DNA of 47,532 bases from a virus: positions 1 to 47,532 of the IMG/VR virus record IMGVR_UViG_3300020147_000014; one strand, 5' to 3'. Position numbers and translations under genes: made by a program. This document shows positions 24,528-30,835 of the stretch, piece by piece (positions within the stretch are counted from its first letter, which is position 1; every line of letters begins with the position of its first letter). The notes under the pieces are model-generated. The model was not told the origin of the DNA and did not search any database. It saw only the letters and a list, made by a program, of their open reading frames with translations.

Positions 24528-25595
24528 TTAAACTCCTAGGACTATAATTTCCGTGCCCTCTGGCACGGTGCGCGTACTAATCGTGCCCGCGTCCCGAAGC
24601 GCCTTCAAATGCTGATTCACCTTCGACCCGGATATTCCAAGCGCCTTACCGAGGGTGCGCTGGGGGCAGACAATCCGATTGCCCGTGGCCGTCACGCCCG
24701 GATAGCTCATAGAGCCCGCCAGCAACGCCCGGAACGCCGTCAGCACGCCGTCAGAAGTCGTCGGCGCGCCGTTCGTCCGCCGCGATCGCGCGCCTTTAGC
24801 GGGCGTCGACGCCGCGTCGACCCGGTTCGAATTAGGCTTAGCGCCGGCTTGCCCATGCAATGCTGCGAACATTGCGGCAGGCCCTACAACCTCAAAGAAG
24901 ATAAAGATCAGTATACTGATTATAGGGGCAACAAAATCAGCAAGCCAGTCAGCACCAATCCGGCTCCCAATACGCGAGATAACCGCGGCTTGAGGGTCCG
25001 CGGTTACAGCCGGCTTTTTCATGGCGTCAAATTCTGTTTTCGCTTTTCGCCAGTTAGCTTCGCGCTTATCGCGCTCGTCGGCGCTCGCCAATTCGGTTTT
25101 TAAGTCTGAGACCTTTACGCAGACGTCTAGATGCGCTCGCCGCTTTGTACACGTGCCGGCAAGCGCTTCCGCGGCGCTCAACTCCGAATCGATAACGCCC
25201 GTGGGGCGCGTCGCGGCATAAGCTTGATAGTCCGCCTCGAGCTTCGTGACGGTCGCGCTTGCCTTCTTATAATCGTCTGCGTAGCGCGTCGCCTCGCCGG
25301 ACTTGCTGCCATAAGTCATTTCAACGTAGCCGGCGACGCCGAAGCTATCGAAGATGACGGCGGCCCCGAAGCCAATCCAAAGGGCAGCTTGCACGAGACG
25401 GAAGCCGCGGACGCTCGCAGCGGCGGCCGGCGCCAGCAACTTAATGGCCATGCTCACGATGGCGAGCGCGATAAACGTGCGCTGCGTGCCGTCGCTCGTG
25501 CCGTAAGAGCTATAAAATTCGATCGTGACGATTAGAGCCAGGGCGGCGATAGCGATTCCAAGTAAGCCACACAGCACGCGAACAACGGTTTGCAT
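24528..25595 (-). CDS. Membrane protein with cytoplasmic winged-helix domain
   Basis: A 355-residue protein. Hydrophobic segments at about 3-28, 41-62 and 68-92 are followed by a helical, charged stretch about 95-210. A fourth span lies at about 222-248 (DFVAPIISILIFIFFEVVGP). The C-terminal 70 residues read as a winged helix (RTLGKALGISGSKVNQHLKA, then TISTRTVPEGTEIIVLG). This is the layout of a membrane-anchored transcription regulator or a replication-tethering factor. The start ATG 25595 overlaps the previous stop as TAATG. Confidence 0.65.
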   Translation of the reverse strand: MQTVVRVLCGLLGIAIAALALIVTIEFYSSYGTSDGTQRTFIALAIVSMAIKLLAPAAAASVRGFRLVQAALWIGFGAAVIFDSFGVAGYVEMTYGSKSGEATRYADDYKKASATVTKLEADYQAYAATRPTGVIDSELSAAEALAGTCTKRRAHLDVCVKVSDLKTELASADERDKREANWRKAKTEFDAMKKPAVTADPQAAVISRIGSRIGADWLADFVAPIISILIFIFFEVVGPAAMFAALHGQAGAKPNSNRVDAASTPAKGARSRRTNGAPTTSDGVLTAFRALLAGSMSYPGVTATGNRIVCPQRTLGKALGISGSKVNQHLKALRDAGTISTRTVPEGTEIIVLGV

Positions 25596-25945
25596 TATCT
25601 TCTTTCACATAAAACGGATTTTAAGTGGTCTTCGATCTTCTGCCGCAGCTCCGGCTTAAGGCCGGGGCACGTTGCGAGCGCCACGGCCACGCGGTCTAAG
25701 GTCAATCCGCAGCCGTGGCCGTAAAGTTCGTAAGCGAGAATTTCGGAGTGCCGGTAGCGAATCGCGCCGCCTGGCAGCCTCACGTAAGCCGGCCCAGTTC
25801 CGAGCTGCCGCATATTATGCAGAGATTGCTTTTCGTAGCGAAGATGGCGCGCGACGTCTTCGGTTTTCAGCAACAGCCCGTCCGTGAGCCGTAGGAAAGG
25901 CTCATAGCTCGGATCGATCGTGAGGCTGTGCGGGACGGGGAGCAC
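25595..25945 (-). CDS. Excisionase/AlpA-like HTH protein
   Basis: A 116-residue protein with a MerR-type helix-turn-helix: LLKTEDVARHLRYEKQSLHN, then RQLGTGPAYVRLPGGAIRYR. This is the usual pattern of HTH_17 proteins such as excisionases and AlpA-like activators. A longer frame begins at GTG 25981, but it would translate through the palindromic operator. GTG 25945 has AAAGG 7 nt upstream, directly after the operator, and is preferred. It is first in the operon with the membrane winged-helix protein. Control of excision or of lysogeny genes is likely (inference). Confidence 0.72.
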   Translation of the reverse strand: MLPVPHSLTIDPSYEPFLRLTDGLLLKTEDVARHLRYEKQSLHNMRQLGTGPAYVRLPGGAIRYRHSEILAYELYGHGCGLTLDRVAVALATCPGLKPELRQKIEDHLKSVLCERR

Positions 25946-25955
25946 GGAGCGCCTT

Positions 25956-26007
25956 TGTTCGTATAAAATATACGAACACACTTACTCTCCGATAATCGGA
26001 GTGTCAA
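25956..26007 (-). promoter_or_regulatory. Promoter region with two different palindromic operators
   Basis: At 25956-25978 a 23-bp perfect palindrome (10-bp arms around AAA) contains the common operator CGTATA-AAA-TATACG (25960-25974). Upstream, reverse-strand TTGACA (26007-26002) is followed by CTCCGAT-T-ATCGGAG (25987-26001), a second unrelated palindrome that fits in the promoter spacer. The -10 may be TAAGTG at 17 bp from TTGACA, or TATATT inside the first palindrome with TTATCG as -35. Confidence 0.6.
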
Positions 26008-26132
26008 GAGGCCGGGCGCAAATGCCAAGCGAGCCACTTCGCAACGGCGCGGTGCATCGCTTCAAGCAATGCCGGCGACGTGATGCTGCGGCGATACCAG
26101 ACGAAGCCGGCGTGTGGCGGGATTGGGAACAA
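26004..26132 (-). CDS. 42-residue hypothetical protein
   Basis: TTG 26132 has AGGAG 5 nt upstream, formed across the stop of the preceding gene, so this small frame (MFPIPPHAGFVWYRRSITSP onward) is probably translated. It ends at the upstream edge of the TTGACA promoter for the HTH operon. No known family. Confidence 0.45.
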   Translation of the reverse strand: MFPIPPHAGFVWYRRSITSPALLEAMHRAVAKWLAWHLRPAS

Positions 26133-26140
26133 GGGCGCTC

Positions 26141-26494
26141 CTAGGTGCGGGCTACGGCGAAACGCCCGTTCATATCTATCTCGATGTTGACGCCTTCCGG
26201 CCAATCGCCAATGTCGATGCAGGCTTGCCCGGCTTCAGGCGGGCCAACCGTTACGCCGCAAGGAACGATTAGCCGAACCGTGTCGCCCTTTTCGGCAAAG
26301 GGATATAGCTCGTCATGAATCTTGCGGAGATCGATGTGGGCGAAGTGCTTCATCACATGAATCTCGCGCCAGTGCATCGGCGCCGGTCTGGTAAGCGTGT
26401 CTACGGGCGGGTCCTGTAGGCTATCCACCGGCATGAACTTCGCGGCCACGGCTCCGCCGAGCAAAGACACAAGATCGCGCCGAGAGAGGTTCAT
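26141..26494 (-). CDS. Tat-exported protein sharing a domain with the phage tail tip
   Basis: A 117-residue protein from ATG 26494, with GGAAAGG 7 nt upstream. The N-terminus MNLSRRDLVSLLGGAVAAKF is a twin-arginine signal (SRRDLV at 4-9). The rest, from HIDLRKIHDELYP (53-65) to IDIGDWPEGVNIEIDMNG (93-110), lines up with residues about 543-605 of the tail tip protein (VNLRTLHDTLYP to SWPAGWDQDNLIIINNG), the domain just before the glycine-rich adhesin. So a copy of a tail-tip domain is sent to the periplasm. A decoy, receptor-blocking or exclusion role is inference; structural use is also possible. Confidence 0.62.
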   Translation of the reverse strand: MNLSRRDLVSLLGGAVAAKFMPVDSLQDPPVDTLTRPAPMHWREIHVMKHFAHIDLRKIHDELYPFAEKGDTVRLIVPCGVTVGPPEAGQACIDIGDWPEGVNIEIDMNGRFAVART

Positions 26495-26508
26495 AGCGGG
26501 CCTTTCCT

Positions 26509-26703
26509 TTAGCTCTGAGGCACTACGTCAAAGCCGCTTCGGCGCGGCTTGCCGTCTGTGTAAATCCGATTGACGCTGACATAGACCTGCCTCTTGCCAC
26601 GCTGACAGAGCACGCGGTCGCCGTCGCTCCGAAGGACCGTTAGTAGCGTACCTTCCGGAACACGCGGATCGTTGTCCTTCAGTATCGTTCCAGTTGCGAG
26701 CAC
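26509..26703 (-). CDS. Small hypothetical protein (SH3-like barrel?)
   Basis: A 64-residue protein from GTG 26703, led by AAGGATAAGGCCCGACC. It reads MLATGTILKDNDPRVPEGTL, then VLCQRGKRQVYVSVNRIY, a short beta-rich chain that could be a small barrel. No family recognised. One of five neighbours sharing the same purine-rich leader. Confidence 0.55.
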   Translation of the reverse strand: MLATGTILKDNDPRVPEGTLLTVLRSDGDRVLCQRGKRQVYVSVNRIYTDGKPRRSGFDVVPQS

Positions 26704-26712
26704 GGTCGGGCC

Positions 26713-26982
26713 TTATCCTTGCGTTTCGAGTGAAGTCACAAGATCGTCGAATTTCATGGTGCTGAAGCCCATGTCCTTTGCCACCGCCTCGATAGCGGCG
26801 CGGCCAATTTCGCCACGTCCGCAAGGCTCGCCGTAAACCGAGCCGTCCGACGCAGCGCGGAAGTACAGCCCGTCAGCCGCACGTGCGGCCGAACCACGGT
26901 GCGCGAAGCGGCCCTGCACATAGACGCGTGTTTCGGTCTTGCCGCGCCAGACTTTGAACCGGGTTTTGCTGCACGTGGTCAT
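26713..26982 (-). CDS. Small hypothetical protein
   Basis: An 89-residue protein; the start is ATG 26982, preceded by GGAAAGGCCAGTC. It contains TRVYVQGRFAHRGSAARAAD and an acidic helical end (AIEAVAKDMGFSTMKFDDLV). Upstream in-frame codons are Arg-rich and lie in the next gene, so the shorter form is preferred. No family recognised. Confidence 0.55.
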   Translation of the reverse strand: MTTCSKTRFKVWRGKTETRVYVQGRFAHRGSAARAADGLYFRAASDGSVYGEPCGRGEIGRAAIEAVAKDMGFSTMKFDDLVTSLETQG

Positions 26983-26995
26983 GACTGGCCTTTCC

Positions 26996-27139
26996 TTAAT
27001 CGTCCGCAAGCGTGTCCAAGAGGCAAACCAAAGCGGACTGAACCGCCTCTGCCTTTGCCTCCGCACTGGCTGCGTTGTCCAAGTCATCCTGAAGAGATTT
27101 CAGGACTCTGCGAATTTCAAATTTCTGGTCAGGCGTCAT
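26996..27139 (-). CDS. 47-residue helical protein
   Basis: ATG 27139 is preceded by AGAAAGGCCCGTC. The protein, MTPDQKFEIRRVLKSLQDDL then DNAASAEAKAEAVQSALVCL, is almost entirely helical and amphipathic. Its stop runs into the RBS of the next gene. Function unknown. Confidence 0.55.
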   Translation of the reverse strand: MTPDQKFEIRRVLKSLQDDLDNAASAEAKAEAVQSALVCLLDTLADD

Positions 27140-27151
27140 GACGGGCCTTTC

Positions 27152-27388
27152 TTAGCTATTCGCGGCGAGCTTGGCCCGCGCGATGAAGTGTGCGGCTTTT
27201 TCGCTATCCCGCTTTTCGAGCGCAGCGTTCGCTTCGCATACGCGGTCGAACATGCGTTTGATCCTATCGCGCAATTTTTCGTTCTCGCGCTTTAGGGCGT
27301 CCTGACTGAGGCTGAGAGCAAGATTGCGCTGAAGTGCATCAGCCAAACGCGCCTCGCCTTCCTCGTATGCCTGCTTCCACTTCGTCAC
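27152..27388 (-). CDS. Small coiled-coil protein
   Basis: A 78-residue protein from GTG 27388 with AAGG 6 nt upstream, starting 8 bp after the stop of the previous gene. Residues about 8-60 (EEGEARLADALQRNLALSLS, DALKRENEKLRDRIKRMF) have clear heptads, indicating a coiled coil. An upstream in-frame extension exists but falls in the previous gene. Confidence 0.55.
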   Translation of the reverse strand: MTKWKQAYEEGEARLADALQRNLALSLSQDALKRENEKLRDRIKRMFDRVCEANAALEKRDSEKAAHFIARAKLAANS

Positions 27389-27395
27389 GGCGGCC

Positions 27396-27554
27396 TTACT
27401 TTCTCTTTTGCATCCGCTCGACAAGGTGCGTCTCACATGGGCACCCTGGCATGTGGTGGCTAAGGTCTTTAGCACCCGTGCCAATGCGCCCTTCAGCGCA
27501 ATGCACGGCTAGCTCGTAGAGGCGTTCTCCTACCGTCTTCGGCTTATCGTCCAC
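27396..27554 (-). CDS. 52-residue Cys/His-containing protein
   Basis: GTG 27554 follows AAGGAAAAGGCCCGCC, the shared leader type. The protein MDDKPKTVGERLYELAVHCA continues to DLSHHMPGCPCETHLVERMQ, giving C-x19-C-x-C with several His, so metal binding is possible. Function unknown. Confidence 0.5.
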   Translation of the reverse strand: MDDKPKTVGERLYELAVHCAEGRIGTGAKDLSHHMPGCPCETHLVERMQKRK

Positions 27555-27568
27555 GGCGGGCCTTTTCC

Positions 27569-27745
27569 TTAGCGCTTCCTGCGGCGCGGCTCTGGCGCCT
27601 CTAATGTGTATCCTAGGGGTTCCGGTTTGTGGAACCTACGCGAAGCATTGAACACGCGCTCCGCATCTTCGGGACTATCGACAACAGCCATGACATACGG
27701 CTTGGAGCCGTCTGCTGGTATTGCCATGACGTTGAGGCGGCTCAT
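27569..27745 (-). CDS. 58-residue hypothetical protein
   Basis: ATG 27745 lies at the edge of a hairpin (27735-27758) that also holds its candidate RBS. The protein reads MSRLNVMAIPADGSKPYVMA, VVDSPEDAERVFNASRRFH and ends in a basic EPRRRKR. A second ATG at 27727 is possible. The stop merges with the next leader (TAAGGAAAAGG). Confidence 0.45.
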   Translation of the reverse strand: MSRLNVMAIPADGSKPYVMAVVDSPEDAERVFNASRRFHKPEPLGYTLEAPEPRRRKR

Positions 27746-27758
27746 TGAAGAGCCGCCT
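27735..27758 (-). other. Hairpin over a translation start
   Basis: Perfect 9-bp arms AGGCGGCTC and GAGCCGCCT surround a 6-nt loop. On the reverse strand the 5' arm contains the only AGG-type RBS for the gene starting at 27745 and the ATG straddles loop and 3' arm. The stop TAG of the upstream gene overlaps the 5' arm, so ribosomes finishing that gene would open the hairpin. Confidence 0.55.
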
Positions 27759-27933
27759 ATTCGATGCTGTCGCGGATCAGTCGCTTGATCCGGTCTGATG
27801 GCTTCTCGAAATCATCTTCGATGCCAAGCGCGTGAACAACCTCATCCATCTCCCGGATCATGTCCATAATCTCGGTGGCTCGACCGTTCTTAATGGCGTT
27901 CTCAAGGTAGGCGATGTCGTCGGGGTTCTGCAT
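27757..27933 (-). CDS. 58-residue acidic protein
   Basis: ATG 27933 has GGAGG 7 nt upstream, a strong site. The chain MQNPDDIAYLENAIKNGRAT, EIMDMIREMDEVVHALGIED is acidic and helical. The TAG stop lies in the hairpin that controls access to the next start. No family recognised. Confidence 0.55.
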   Translation of the reverse strand: MQNPDDIAYLENAIKNGRATEIMDMIREMDEVVHALGIEDDFEKPSDRIKRLIRDSIE

Positions 27934-27945
27934 TTGACGCCCTCC

Positions 27946-28200
27946 TCAGCTTGCGAAACGTGCCCGGCGCTCGGCCTGAATTTGCTTACGGAACGTGGCA
28001 ACGAACTTGCCGTTGAATGCCCGCTGAGCTGCAAAAGCCGTGTCGAATGCGGCCTTGGCAGCGCGGTACTCAGGGCTGAACTTCACCGCGTCCGGGGTGA
28101 GCCCGTTGGCAAGTTTCGGGAAGGCACTGAGAGCCGCGCCGGCTTGAGCCGTCTTTGCATCGAGGCTGTCCCGGATTTGCTTGGCGGCTGCGTAGTCCAT
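27946..28200 (-). CDS. Hypothetical protein, first gene of small-gene cluster
   Basis: An 84-residue helical, Ala-rich protein (MDYAAAKQIRDSLDAKTAQA) from ATG 28200, with GGAG 7 nt upstream and a near-consensus promoter 28-56 bp upstream. No family recognised. Leads the reverse-strand cluster 28200-26004. Confidence 0.65.
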   Translation of the reverse strand: MDYAAAKQIRDSLDAKTAQAGAALSAFPKLANGLTPDAVKFSPEYRAAKAAFDTAFAAQRAFNGKFVATFRKQIQAERRARFAS

Positions 28201-28227
28201 TGTCCGTCTCCGTTGTTCGATGAAAAC

Positions 28228-28256
28228 AACATAGCATCGCGAATCTGTCTTGACAA
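28228..28256 (-). promoter_or_regulatory. Leftward promoter of small-gene cluster
   Basis: TTGTCA (28256-28251), 17-bp spacer, TATGTT (28233-28228) on the reverse strand. The -35 overlaps the -35 of a rightward promoter on the other strand. The downstream leader is short, with a start at 28200. Confidence 0.7.
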
Positions 28257-28278
28257 GGACTAATCCAGGTATTAGACC
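28250..28278 (+). promoter_or_regulatory. Rightward promoter of recombinase cluster
   Basis: TTGACA (28250-28255) and, 17 bp on, TAGACC (28273-28278), a consensus -35 with a weak -10. The TTGACAA block is shared, on opposite strands, with the leftward promoter. Transcription would start about 30 bp before the recombinase ATG. Confidence 0.5.
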
Positions 28279-28316
28279 AGAAATTATTCAAATTCGGCTT
28301 TGCGGAATAGGGCTGT

Positions 28317-28928
28317 ATGTCAAAGAAATCACCCGTTGGCCCCCGCTTGGTCGGGTATGCGCGCGTTTCAACCGAAGAACAAAATCTGGACATGCAGATT
28401 GCCGCTCTCGTCAATGCCGGCGTGCTCCCCGACAATATCTGGTCGGAACACAAGTCTGCCGTCGCAAAGACCCGGCCGCAGCTCAATAAAGCACTGGCCG
28501 ATGCACGAGACGGCGATACGTTCGTTGTGTGGAAGCTGGACCGGCTCGCTAGAGACATGGCGGACCTGCTTCGGCTGATGAAGCATTTCGAGGACACGGG
28601 CGTCTCGTTCAAAAGCCTCACGGAAGGCATAGATACGGGCACGCCGGTCGGGAAGTTGTTGCTTCACGTCATCGGTGCGCTAGCCCAATTCGAGCGCGAT
28701 CTAATCGTTGAGCGCACGAAGGCCGGCGTTAAGGCGCACCGGGAACGCGGGGGCAAGGTTGGCCAGCCGGCGAAGATCGTAGGCACTAAGCGAACCCGCG
28801 CCGAGCGCATGCTTGAACAGGGGAAGTCGGTAATCCAAGTGGCCGCAGCGATTGGGACCACGCCGACGACGGTATACACTACGTTCGGAATGGACGAGAT
28901 AAACCGCCTTCGGGGAAAGGCCAGATAA
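28317..28928 (+). CDS. Serine recombinase (resolvase/invertase family)
   Basis: A 203-residue small serine recombinase. The catalytic region is VGYARVSTEEQNLDMQIAAL with Ser18; WKLDRLARDMADLLRLM carries the conserved Arg residues and FKSLTEGIDTGTPVGKLLLH is typical. A C-terminal HTH (SVIQVAAAIGTTPTTVYTTF) completes the usual length. Its target is unknown: no obvious invertible fibre segment was found. It could resolve multimers or be a cargo gene. The stop shares TAATG with the next gene. Confidence 0.88.
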   Translation: MSKKSPVGPRLVGYARVSTEEQNLDMQIAALVNAGVLPDNIWSEHKSAVAKTRPQLNKALADARDGDTFVVWKLDRLARDMADLLRLMKHFEDTGVSFKSLTEGIDTGTPVGKLLLHVIGALAQFERDLIVERTKAGVKAHRERGGKVGQPAKIVGTKRTRAERMLEQGKSVIQVAAAIGTTPTTVYTTFGMDEINRLRGKAR

Positions 28929-29302
28929 TGGCGAGCTTCGCGGTTTACGAACTGATCGTGAATGGCGTGCCTGTGTACATCGGCTGCACAGCAAACCCCG
29001 AGCGCCGTCGTTACGCTCACATGGCACACCGACCGCTTGAAGGTTGGCCCTCAATCAACGTGCTTACTCGCCACCGCACGCGCACGGCAGCGCTGCGGGC
29101 TGAAGCGAAGTTGATCAAAGATCGCCAACCGCCGCTTAACCTACAGCATACCGGGCGGAAGCGTTCAGGGCGGATGCCCGAAGAAACTGCACGCAAGATA
29201 TGGCACAGCTCTAAGCGGAAAACTAACGCTCAGCTCTTAGCGCTCATGCCGGGTTGGACAATTTGGACAGCGCGGGCCCGTCTTGGGCAACGCAAAAGAT
29301 AA
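28928..29302 (+). CDS. GIY-YIG domain protein
   Basis: A 124-residue protein. The N-terminal FAVYELIVNGVPVYIGCTAN is a GIY-YIG-like motif (VYEL...VYIG), followed by the conserved Arg (ERRRYAH) and E98-like acidic helix (AALRAEAKLIKD). The C-terminal part is basic with KRSGRMPEETARKI, probably DNA binding. A single-domain nuclease or homing-type protein, coupled to the recombinase by TAATG. Confidence 0.75.
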   Translation: MASFAVYELIVNGVPVYIGCTANPERRRYAHMAHRPLEGWPSINVLTRHRTRTAALRAEAKLIKDRQPPLNLQHTGRKRSGRMPEETARKIWHSSKRKTNAQLLALMPGWTIWTARARLGQRKR

Positions 29303-29311
29303 GGAGCCGTC

Positions 29312-29509
29312 ATGCTGTTAGCGCCGAAAGTCGAAGACGCGACCCGCCGCATCATGGCGGTGTTTGACGAGTTCCATCCGTATGACCAAGTGATCTTAAT
29401 GCAGTCCCTCGCCAAGCATCCTGATTTTGCGCGGGTCACGGACAAGGTGAAACGCCGCGAGGCATTGGCCGAGATGGCAAAAGAAGCGCAACGTTTGGAC
29501 TTAGATTAA
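29312..29509 (+). CDS. Small hypothetical protein
   Basis: A 65-residue protein, ATG 29312 with AAGGAG 6 nt upstream. Helical and charged (DEFHPYDQVILMQSLAKHPD, KRREALAEMAKEAQRL). Family not recognised. Confidence 0.55.
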   Translation: MLLAPKVEDATRRIMAVFDEFHPYDQVILMQSLAKHPDFARVTDKVKRREALAEMAKEAQRLDLD

Positions 29510-29521
29510 GAGGCAGAGCCC

Positions 29522-29731
29522 ATGCTAACCGCACACCAGATAGCGAACGACGAATTGGAGAAGGCTTTAGCCCGCAACCTCGAACTTGAGGCAGCGCTAC
29601 GTCCGTTCGCCAATGCGTATCGCTACACTCAGCAGATGGGGGCGATGCAGCGCGAGTACCTTTCATCAATGTGCTGCACCGGCAAGGTCACTCCTCAAGA
29701 CCTTCACCGGGCCGCAGAACTGATCAAATAA
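29522..29731 (+). CDS. Small hypothetical protein
   Basis: A 69-residue protein from ATG 29522, GAGG about 11 nt upstream. Reads MLTAHQIANDELEKALARNL, then YRYTQQMGAMQREYLSSMCC. Helical; no family recognised. Confidence 0.55.
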   Translation: MLTAHQIANDELEKALARNLELEAALRPFANAYRYTQQMGAMQREYLSSMCCTGKVTPQDLHRAAELIK

Positions 29732-29743
29732 AGGAGCGCTTCA

Positions 29744-30004
29744 ATGATCCACGTCACATCGGACGGAAAGACTGTTGAACTTTCGGCGGACGATTGGAAG
29801 CGGTTCTCCGAGCAAAGCGACCGGCTGTCGTTAGCCTTGATGCGTGCAGCCGGAGCGATTCAGTCGATGCACATCGGGCACGGGTACAAAGGCGTGAACG
29901 GTGAAGCGGTGCTAGCACGAGCTACCGTCATCCAAAACCACGGTGAAGCGTGGGACGCGGCTTGCGACCGTGCCCGCGCGGAACTTCAGCCACGTCAAGA
30001 ATAG
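29744..30004 (+). CDS. Hypothetical protein
   Basis: An 86-residue protein from ATG 29744, AAAGGAG upstream. MIHVTSDGKTVELSADDWKR begins with a short beta-hairpin, then helices. No recognised family. Same compact stop-RBS-start layout as its neighbours. Confidence 0.55.
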   Translation: MIHVTSDGKTVELSADDWKRFSEQSDRLSLALMRAAGAIQSMHIGHGYKGVNGEAVLARATVIQNHGEAWDAACDRARAELQPRQE

Positions 30005-30015
30005 GAGCCGAATAG

Positions 30016-30243
30016 ATGCCTCAGTCTTTCCCTCGCGGCGAGATGCCGCCAGCGCCTAAGCTCAATCCGCGCCTGCCAGAGGCAAAGATCACCATTGAAG
30101 TAGGCCGGCGGGACTTTGCGTCTCTAGTCTGGAACGGCTTCCAGGCGGAGCTGCTAAAGTTCGCACACGCAAATCATTGCAACGTAGCGGTGGACGCGAC
30201 CGACCCAGAGCGCTTCGTCGTTACATTCACCCCAGCCAATTAA
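30016..30243 (+). CDS. Hypothetical protein
   Basis: A 75-residue protein from ATG 30016 with AGGAG upstream. Contains ITIEVGRRDFASLVWNGFQA and a terminal beta strand FVVTFTPAN. Unknown function. Confidence 0.55.
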   Translation: MPQSFPRGEMPPAPKLNPRLPEAKITIEVGRRDFASLVWNGFQAELLKFAHANHCNVAVDATDPERFVVTFTPAN

Positions 30244-30255
30244 GGAGACTTTCAA

Positions 30256-30612
30256 ATGCGAGTGCTGGTATGCGGCGGTCGCGACTACTCAGACGCTAAG
30301 GCCCTGTTCGCTGTGCTCGACAACATCCGGCGCGAGTACGGCCCGATTACAGTCATTCAAGGCGGTGCGACTGGCGCTGATGCTCTGGCCCGGAAGTGGT
30401 GCGGGATGGAGCGCAACGTCCACATGATCAACGTGCCCGCCGATTGGAAAGCACACGGCCGCGCGGCTGGGCCTATCCGCAATCAGCGGATGCTAACCGA
30501 GCACAAGCCGGACATGGTTCTTGCGTTCCCTGGCGGACGCGGAACCGCCGACATGGTGCGCCGAGCTAAAGCGGCTGGCGTGAGGATTTGCCAAATTCAA
30601 CCGAGTCAATGA
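30256..30612 (+). CDS. SLOG-family protein (DUF2493/YspA-like), copy 2
   Basis: A 118-residue paralogue of the protein at 23285-23638. Shared blocks: [44 protein letters not shown] and [24 protein letters not shown] precedes ATG 30256. Two diverged copies in one small genome, on opposite strands and in different operons, suggest separate jobs or a recent capture of a second copy. Confidence 0.85.
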   Translation: MRVLVCGGRDYSDAKALFAVLDNIRREYGPITVIQGGATGADALARKWCGMERNVHMINVPADWKAHGRAAGPIRNQRMLTEHKPDMVLAFPGGRGTADMVRRAKAAGVRICQIQPSQ

Positions 30613-30622
30613 GGGAGCCGAC

Positions 30623-30835
30623 TTGCTCAAAGTGCGCAGACGCCCTTGGTCAGAAACCGAACCCGGCAGTTGGGCACTCTCCAATGAGCACGGCCAGATA
30701 TTAGGCCGCGTCCGCCTAAGCGTCGTGCGAGGTTGGTTCGCGTGGTACGTTCTGGCAGACGGCAAAGATTTAATAGAGCTTGGCAACGAAAAGACCTTAG
30801 CCGCTGCCAAGCTCAAAGTTGAAAGCTTAATTTAA
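30623..30835 (+). CDS. Small hypothetical protein
   Basis: A 70-residue protein from TTG 30623 with GGGAG 5 nt upstream. Reads MLKVRRRPWSETEPGSWALS, then GRVRLSVVRGWFAWYVLADG; beta-rich. Its stop overlaps the stop of the convergent exported-hydrolase gene by 4 bp. Confidence 0.55.
   Translation: MLKVRRRPWSETEPGSWALSNEHGQILGRVRLSVVRGWFAWYVLADGKDLIELGNEKTLAAAKLKVESLI

Noticed and set aside
28070-28642. 190-codon reverse-strand frame opposite the serine recombinase
   Set aside because: It runs across the divergent promoter and opposite two well supported genes; Ser/Arg-rich shadow.
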